Origin: Macrocystis pyrifera
Lineage: Eukaryota; Sar; Phaeophyceae; Laminariales; Laminariaceae
Direction of reading: 5' to 3'
DNA: 64,000 bases
Assembly (NCBI GenBank): GCA_031763025.1
Contig: JASSKH010000015.1
Location: 806,001 to 870,000, forward strand
The stretch's first letter is position 1. Each line of letters opens with the position of its first letter. A model generated the notes under the pieces. It did no database searches, was not told the origin of the DNA, and saw nothing but the letters and a program-made list of their open reading frames with translations. Below, in pieces: positions 58,463 through 64,000 of the stretch. The position numbers were made by a program, and so were the translations under genes.

Positions 58463-59004
58463 TAGCGCAGTAGAGATGTGCTGTTGCAGCGCTGACAGTG
58501 TTTCGAGGAGGGTAATACGGCGCGAGACAGCTGTTTCTGATCAGAGTCACGCGGCGGGTCTATTCGATAGGCAGAGGGCAAGCTTTGGTTAACATCCCCT
58601 GGGCGGATCTTATGGGGGCAGGGAGGATCCCGGGTGTGGGAACGCCTTCGGTCTCGGGTACAGAGCCAGTAACGAGGTTCCGGGACCACCCGGTGTTTAC
58701 TCAACACCACCAAGTGAAGCAAAGAAAGTCAAAGCCAAGTGATCTGTGATACCTGTCCTATCGACCCCCAGCCCCTTGGGCCCTGCCGTCCCCGTCGTGC
58801 CCATCATCGTGTCTGTGGTGCTTCGTTGAGTGTTCACGCTGACTGCTTGCATCTACCGCATTGCATCGATCCACGTTCTGCGTGACCCGATCATTACTGC
58901 TTGAAGGAACTTCCTCGAACTCTCAAACAACAGGTGAGCCAGCCTCAGAGATCTATCTAGCGCAGGTCCTTTTTAGAGTCTGAAAGCTGTACCCTGCTGT
59001 AACA
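58463..59004 (+). mobile_element. LTR of family C, 5' LTR of the gag-bearing element
   Basis: It aligns with the other LTRs over its whole length and ends CTGTAACA. Its first bases (tagcgcag) are worn relative to TGTTACAGCG. It contains gcagagggcaagctttggtta, ggaacgccttcgg, gtgatctgtgatacc, and acaacaggtgagcc. Confidence 0.87.
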
Positions 59005-59024
59005 TGATGAACCCAGGCTGATCG
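59005..59024 (+). promoter_or_regulatory. Primer-binding site of the gag-bearing element
   Basis: TGATGAACCCAGGCTGATCG follows the LTR without a gap. Compared with the family consensus it has changes at the third base and near the centre. Confidence 0.7.
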
Positions 59025-59764
59025 AAGCGCATTGCAGGAGATCGGAGTGTCTGCAAAACGGTTGCAGGGGATCCGAAGAGTTTGTAAAATCGGGGGAATG
59101 ATGCTATGAGGCATGCTCATGCGTTAACTCACATTGATCTCGTATAATAGTCATATACACTTGTACACCCACATTCGTATGCATGTGAAAACCCGCACAT
59201 TTTTGTTTTGCCCACCTGGCATTATGGCCATACTTGCAATGCTGTTCTGGGTGCACGCTACCAATGGCGCTCCGCCTGTTCGTTCTGTGTTGCTTGGAAT
59301 ATATATATGTGCTCGGTCAATATATGCAGGCATACTCGTTGCTCGTGCTCCGTCTGCCTGTGGCCCGTACTCGTTTGTCTGCTCATTGTTCATGATGACA
59401 CACATGCACGTTCGATAATAGATGACTGCATGCTATTGACCACATATCATCTTCAAAAACAAATGCTCACGACAGGTGTCGATACAGACCAAAGGTGTCG
59501 TACGTACTAATACACGCATAGTCTCGTACGCCGTTTGCCCGGGTTAGGTGAGACACCGGTAACTAATTATGTAAAACCTATTGCCGTAGTGATGCCGTCC
59601 AAGAGCGAGGTCATTTATAACACGTGCTTTGACGAACACGTAACTCGCTTTCAGGCCAAGCATGGACCAAGAATTTGAAAACACTAACACCAACATTTTT
59701 TTTTCGGGACAAGTCTGTACACCTGACACGCAGACAATCTCAAACAACACAAGGGCTGTGAACG
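59025..59764 (+). mobile_element. Leader of the gag-bearing element
   Basis: To about 59,575 it is homologous to the leaders at 43,525, 53,190 (minus) and 54,830: caggagatcggagtg, ctaccaatggcgctc, ttgctcgtgctccg, cacatgcacgttcg, gtgtcgatacagaccaaaggtg, and ggtaactaattatg. From there to the gag region it is different from the non-coding copies, which marks the point where coding and non-coding subfamilies diverge. Confidence 0.8.
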
Positions 59765-62653
59765 ATGCTGACCGTACGTGAATATAGGTTCAAAATACAG
59801 CCAGATACACGTGTCCTTCCCCTTTTTCTGTGCTGTCATACAATGCCCCGAGCGTACACACAGGGCAAAACGTACAGCAGACCGCAGAAAGGAAAGGGAA
59901 GGAAATTGGAGAAACAAGGACGACCTCCACGCCACCAACGAGGACGACCGTTCCGGCGAAGGAGGCAGTACGCGGTGTGACGAACCATCTCGTGGCAGTA
60001 GCTACCGGGGGAGCGACAACGACCAGGACCACGGTGGTAACCGCAGCTACAGCGGTCACCCTCGCGAACGCGTCCACAGCCCCTACGGTGACCAGGGCCA
60101 AGGCGTAGGAGGGGGGGACATGGGCGAACCCTATCCATCTAGCAACTACGACCGGGGTCGCGGCCAGGAGCGGGAGGACAGCGGTCCTCGTAGCCGTAGT
60201 CGCCGCTCTAGCACCAGCCGCGACCACACGCATCCCCGCAACCATGGCCGCAACCGTAGCAAGAGCGGGCAGGAGCGTCGCCGACCCAGCCGTAGCCGCG
60301 ACAGCAGCGAGCGCCGCAGCCGCCGGGGCCGAGGCAGCGACGGCAAAAAACGAAGCGGCCACCGTGGACACAGCCGCGAGAGCCAAGAACGCCGCCGTCG
60401 TCACCACGGCCGCAACCGCGACAGCAAGGAACGAAGCCGCCACCGCAGTCGCGGTCGCGACCACAAGGAACGCCGTCGCCGCCGTAACCAGGACAGCAGC
60501 CACGGCAGTGCACCCCGGGAGAGCCGCCGCCGCAGCAAGAAGGGGAGGTCGGTACGGAGCCAGCAACAGTTCCCGTCGCCAGAACGTCAAATGGAACGGC
60601 GGTCGTCGCTCTCCCAACAGAGACAGCAGCTGCCACAGCAACAGCAGCAACTGCCGCAGCAACAGCAGCAGCAGCTGCCACAGCAGCAGCAGCAGCAGCA
60701 GCAGTACCAGCAGCACCAGCACCAGCAGCACCAGCACCAGCACCAGCAGCAACGGGTGTCGGCGCAGCCCCTGCGCCCGGCACCGGCAACAAGCCTGGCA
60801 CCACACCCGATTGGCTACGCAGCGCATCCATGGAGTCTGGGCAACATGGGGGGGGGTATTCTCGCGCACATTACTCGCCCGTGCAGGCGCCTCAGGCGCA
60901 CATGTTACGCCAGCCACAGCCCGCACCAACGGCATACGTCGGGCAGCATGGAGCACCATACCAGCACTACCCCCTTCCTACCCCCTGGATCTGGCAGTCG
61001 AGCCAAAACGCACAGACGCCCCAACCGACGGGGGTAGCACCGCCACAGACCGCAACCCACCTGGTGGCGTTGGAACCCAGCAGTTCGAAAGAGGCCCAAA
61101 GGGTCGTGAGCAAGATCGTAGGCGACATGGGACTGATAAAAGGCCAAGATGGTTTCGTGGGACTGGTTGTGGCACCTCAGAGCGAGCTCTCACGGAGGAA
61201 CGATCCCGTTCTGTTCGTCGACAAGCTTACTGAGATCATGTCACAGGTCGAGGGGGCGGCGTGGGCCATACCCCAAGACCAGTTCTCCACCGATGGGATC
61301 AATCCTGCCCGGCCACGAGCAGATAGGCTGACGCCGTGGAGAGTCGAGCGCTTTGGAAAGCTTATCGCAGACACCCTGGCGACACGCGATCTGATGCGCC
61401 CGCACTCTACGGTGGGTACCTCTCGTACAAGGAAGTTTTCACCACATTCTCCTCGAGGAAGTCACGACAAAGGAGTGGTGCCGGATGCTGGTAGCCGAGG
61501 TAGCGCATTCAGGACAGGCGCAGAAGAGGGCTGAGGCGGTGCTCACGGAGATAAGCTTATCCAAGGAGAGTCGTGGATGGCCGCAGCCCGCCGGCTGGTG
61601 CTGCATGTTCGCGCGGCAACAGCAGACGAGGCGAGGCCGCACACGTCGGAAGAAGTCCACTTTTGGATGTACGTGTCGGGGAGGAAGGTGGCGGAGCTCT
61701 GTGAACGAGCGGTAAATCTATTCTTTACCAGCGCCTCCGATGGCAATGGGATGGAATCCCTCCTTATCCAGGTGGGAACTGAGGTTAAGCAATATTTCAC
61801 TCCGGTACACGTGGACGCCGGTAAACCTCTGATTCCGTACATGGTACACCGCGGAGAAGTCTCTCACGGCATATTCTACGGCCTGATCAATGCACTGCTC
61901 ACCCGGTGCAGTCGTTACCCCCTAGCCGCGGCACCCCTGACGGTACGGAGCCGAGGCAGCGTAGTGGGGCTAACGCAGACTCAGCGGCTGCCCCTGGGGC
62001 AGAATGAGACGAGGGGGTTTCCGTCGAGGGAAGAATGGGGGGAAAGAGGTAAACCGCGCACCAGGGAACTACCCAAGGCGTGGAGGAAGAAGGTAGAGGC
62101 GGCGCTCCGGGACAGCGCGTGCGCGGCGCTGGCCGCTGTAGACGGGGAATTATCCGCTGAGGGTGAGGAGGAAGAGGGGAACGACGTGGAGGAGGAAGCG
62201 TTCGACGATCGCCCACACGTCGCGTCCTTTTCCAACGTCTGCGCTTCTACCCCGGGTGCACATGGAACCCCGTTTGTAAGCTGCAAAGGTGACCGAAACG
62301 ACTGCCCGGGCAGTAGGAACCGAGAAACAACGGACCGCAAGGAGGAATGCGACGAACTACCGAGCCCGGATGCCGAAGACAGGGTGATTATCGACGCCTT
62401 GCGCCAACGAAGGGTTTGCTTCTTTCATGCGAGGGGTTCCGACTGCCGCCACAAGAGCGCTGCCGGTGGAGGAAGGTGCCACTTCTCGCACGACGAGGAC
62501 GTCGTGCCGTACGGATTGTACCCCCGCAAGACCACCCCGACGCAAGCCCTGCAGCTAGAGCCTGGTATGCTTACGGCACTCGAAATGCTGAGCGCATACA
62601 CGGTCGAGGAGGGCGGGGCCGCCGCAGGTGCCTCGCGTGTCTTGCGGGCCTGA
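59765..62653 (+). pseudogene. Retrotransposon gag: SR-rich and Gln-rich N-terminal part, CCCH zinc finger
   Basis: The N-terminal part (about 59,850-60,590) is a dense Arg/Ser domain with many RS, SR, ER and DR pairs, like the RS domains of splicing proteins. It is followed by a Gln-rich tract with PQQQQ and later HQH units (60,615-60,755) and a Pro/Gln-rich linker. A gag-like helical region follows (61,080-61,930). Near the end lies a CCCH zinc finger C-x8-C-x10-C-x3-H (62,417-62,491), in place of the usual CCHC knuckle. ATGs at 59,765 and 59,843 are in a different frame from the RS domain. Frame changes are needed at a G run (60,848-60,856) and near 61,395, 61,435 and 61,575. These are either true mutations or sequence errors. 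An in-frame TGA (62,651) ends the region. Confidence 0.75.
62417..62491 (+). other. CCCH zinc finger at the gag C-terminus
   Basis: Residues read CFFHARGSDC, then ten residues, then CHFSH, giving C-x8-C-x10-C-x3-H. This matches the CCCH class of RNA-binding fingers, with a longer second gap than the usual x4-x6. Its place at the end of gag suggests a nucleocapsid role. Function is inferred from position and motif only. Confidence 0.7.
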
Positions 62654-64000
62654 AGACGCGCCCCAGGAGGTTCTCTCCTGGGGAACAGCAGCCAAAATGA
62701 GCAATACACGCGGGATCGGGAGGAAGAGGAGGAGAGACGCAGTACCTACGACGCCGCTTCGACAAAGGGTGGGGGGGGCGCTAACAACGACGAGGTCGTC
62801 CCGGCGCAGCAGCAGTACAGCAACTTCGCATTGAGCACCCTAGATGTGGACACCCCAACCAGCATGACGGCCATGGGAGCGGGGGCTAAGCAGGTGTGGG
62901 TGCGCGCATTCGTGTGGCACCACACCAGAGCCAGTTGTCGCATCCCTGTGGAGGTGCTGGTCGACACGGGGGCACGGGGTGGAAATTACTCTTCCGCAGC
63001 ATTCGTACGCTCCGTCGAACGCAGTGGAAGAGGGGGGCAATCGGTGATGAGCCCGAGGGGACAGGGGTGGTTGAGGGCAGCCAACCCCACGAACAGCGCA
63101 GTCCCGCCAATGAAAATTTCCGGGTCGTGCGAGCTCCCGTTGGTGTTCAGCCCGGAGGACAGGGTGCGCAAGGTACTGGTGCGGGTGGTGGAGGATCTCC
63201 CGTACGGCCTTATCATAGGAGCAGCGTTCCTGAGAAATAATGGCAGCACTATCAGCTTCGCGGCCGGGGGAGGTTTCAAACTGGCACCAGAGCCACCTTG
63301 GGTGCCCTTCATCTCGTCAACAGGAGCCTCCTCGTCAAAGGTGGCGGAGCGGAAGGCATTGAGCTGGCATGCGTCTGTCCAACCGAGCAGAGCAGAAGTG
63401 GGGCCAGTAGCGACCGGGAACACGGCAACGTGGGAGCAATTTTGCGCCGTCAAGCCACCCTGTGGAGAGGGAGAGCCGGCGGAAATAACCGAGCAGCCCA
63501 CACAACTGAGCGAGGGCTCAACGGCCTGGGAGGACGATGGCACCCTACAGTGGGAGCCTTGTCCAACCCGACATAGGGTGGTACCGGGTTTCGTCAGCGT
63601 GCAGGTGGACGCTTATGCCAAGGGAGTCCAACCCCAAGACAGGCAGCTGGTGGCTACGGAACCGAAGGCTTCATACGACGTGGAGACGGGGGCAGAGTTG
63701 GGGATCTCGCGCGCGGGGCGTAGTGGTGGCACCCGGAACGCCGCTCCAGTGCAAGGTGGTGAACCGTTCGAAAGTACTCTTAGCACTGAAGCAGGGCGGG
63801 GTCGTTGCTCGAATTTACGCCGTCAACACGAGGGACAAGGAACGTATGCGGATGCTATTAGACCCCGTCGTGCAGGCAGACGGCACATCGGAGATGAAGG
63901 AACAGTCAGTACTGGTGGCGCCGGAGGAACGCGTGGGTGAGGGGGCGGACGCCGACGGGGTGGACTTGTCGTTGGCCAACATCGCTCAGACGAATGCCCC
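62654..64000 (+). pseudogene. Retrotransposon pol start: aspartic protease; runs off the window
   Basis: The frame is the same as that of the preceding gag piece and stays open from after the TGA at 62,651 to 63,940. An Arg/Glu-rich linker leads to the protease: VEVLVDTGARG with the catalytic DTGA (Asp codon at 62,963), then a flap-side strand and GLIIGAAFLRNNG, the typical second half of retroviral-type proteases. After about 63,715 the protein-like reading moves to another frame (APGTPLQCKVV, then VLVAPEERVGEG), so a further indel is present. Reverse transcriptase would lie beyond 64,000. Confidence 0.85.

Noticed and set aside
59790-60959. 389-codon minus-strand open frame
   Set aside because: It is antisense to the Arg/Ser and Gln-rich gag; the low-complexity codons keep the opposite frame open. 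The translation is an Ala/Val/Leu-rich run without a domain.
60244-61233. 329-codon plus-strand frame overlapping gag
   Set aside because: It is a shadow frame over the CAG/CGN repeats, giving Ala and Ser tracts. The RS/Gln frame joins better to the downstream gag region.

Overview
The window looks like a repeat-dominated, gene-poor stretch of a nuclear eukaryotic chromosome. I found no bacterial-style operon, no ribosomal or protein-coding host gene with a recognisable domain, and no confident tRNA gene. What is recognisable is transposon-derived: a Ty3/gypsy-type LTR retrotransposon lineage with many LTR copies, an APE-endonuclease LINE, a Ty1/copia gag relic, a pogo/Tigger-like transposase remnant, a tRNA-headed poly(A) SINE, and several anonymous repeat families and minisatellites. 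Poly(A)-tailed SINEs and LINEs prove a eukaryote. An alga or other protist seems more likely than an animal or plant, but the sequence does not settle it and that is a guess.

Layout. Positions 1-24,400 are mostly anonymous sequence with only short random-looking open frames, one SINE (11,459-11,802), a 71-bp tandem duplication and a possible decayed coding relic on the minus strand (16,900-17,945). From 24,400 to 31,500 a two-part non-coding repeat (called A and B here), minisatellites, a 40-codon tandem repeat and an LTR carrying a captured reverse-transcriptase fragment appear. A 5'-truncated, mutated LINE occupies about 31,900-34,470 on the minus strand. Repeats A and B recur at 35,370-36,480, with an inverted B at 37,785-38,150. 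A broken Ty1/copia gag (40,246-41,374, minus) is followed by a 119-bp satellite array (41,970-42,855).

From 43,380 to the right end the window is a nest of one LTR retrotransposon lineage (LTR family C). Seven LTRs or LTR fragments are visible. Three copies carry a non-coding internal region of up to about 1.6 kb. One copy (44,968-48,680, minus) is an internally deleted element with paired LTRs, primer-binding site, polypurine tract and an integrase with an intact D,D35E triad, inserted into one of the non-coding copies. The last copy (58,463 to beyond 64,000, plus) has LTR, primer-binding site, leader, an SR- and Gln-rich gag ending in a CCCH zinc finger, and an aspartic protease, and runs off the window before reverse transcriptase.

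Together the scattered pieces (gag-protease at 59.7-64 kb, a reverse-transcriptase scrap at 30.2 kb, integrase at 45.6-48.1 kb) sample most of one retrotransposon proteome, but no copy in the window is intact. The most unusual features are the SR/polyQ/CCCH gag, conserved splice-donor-like sites inside the LTRs, and the non-coding derivatives that share LTR and leader with the coding copy.
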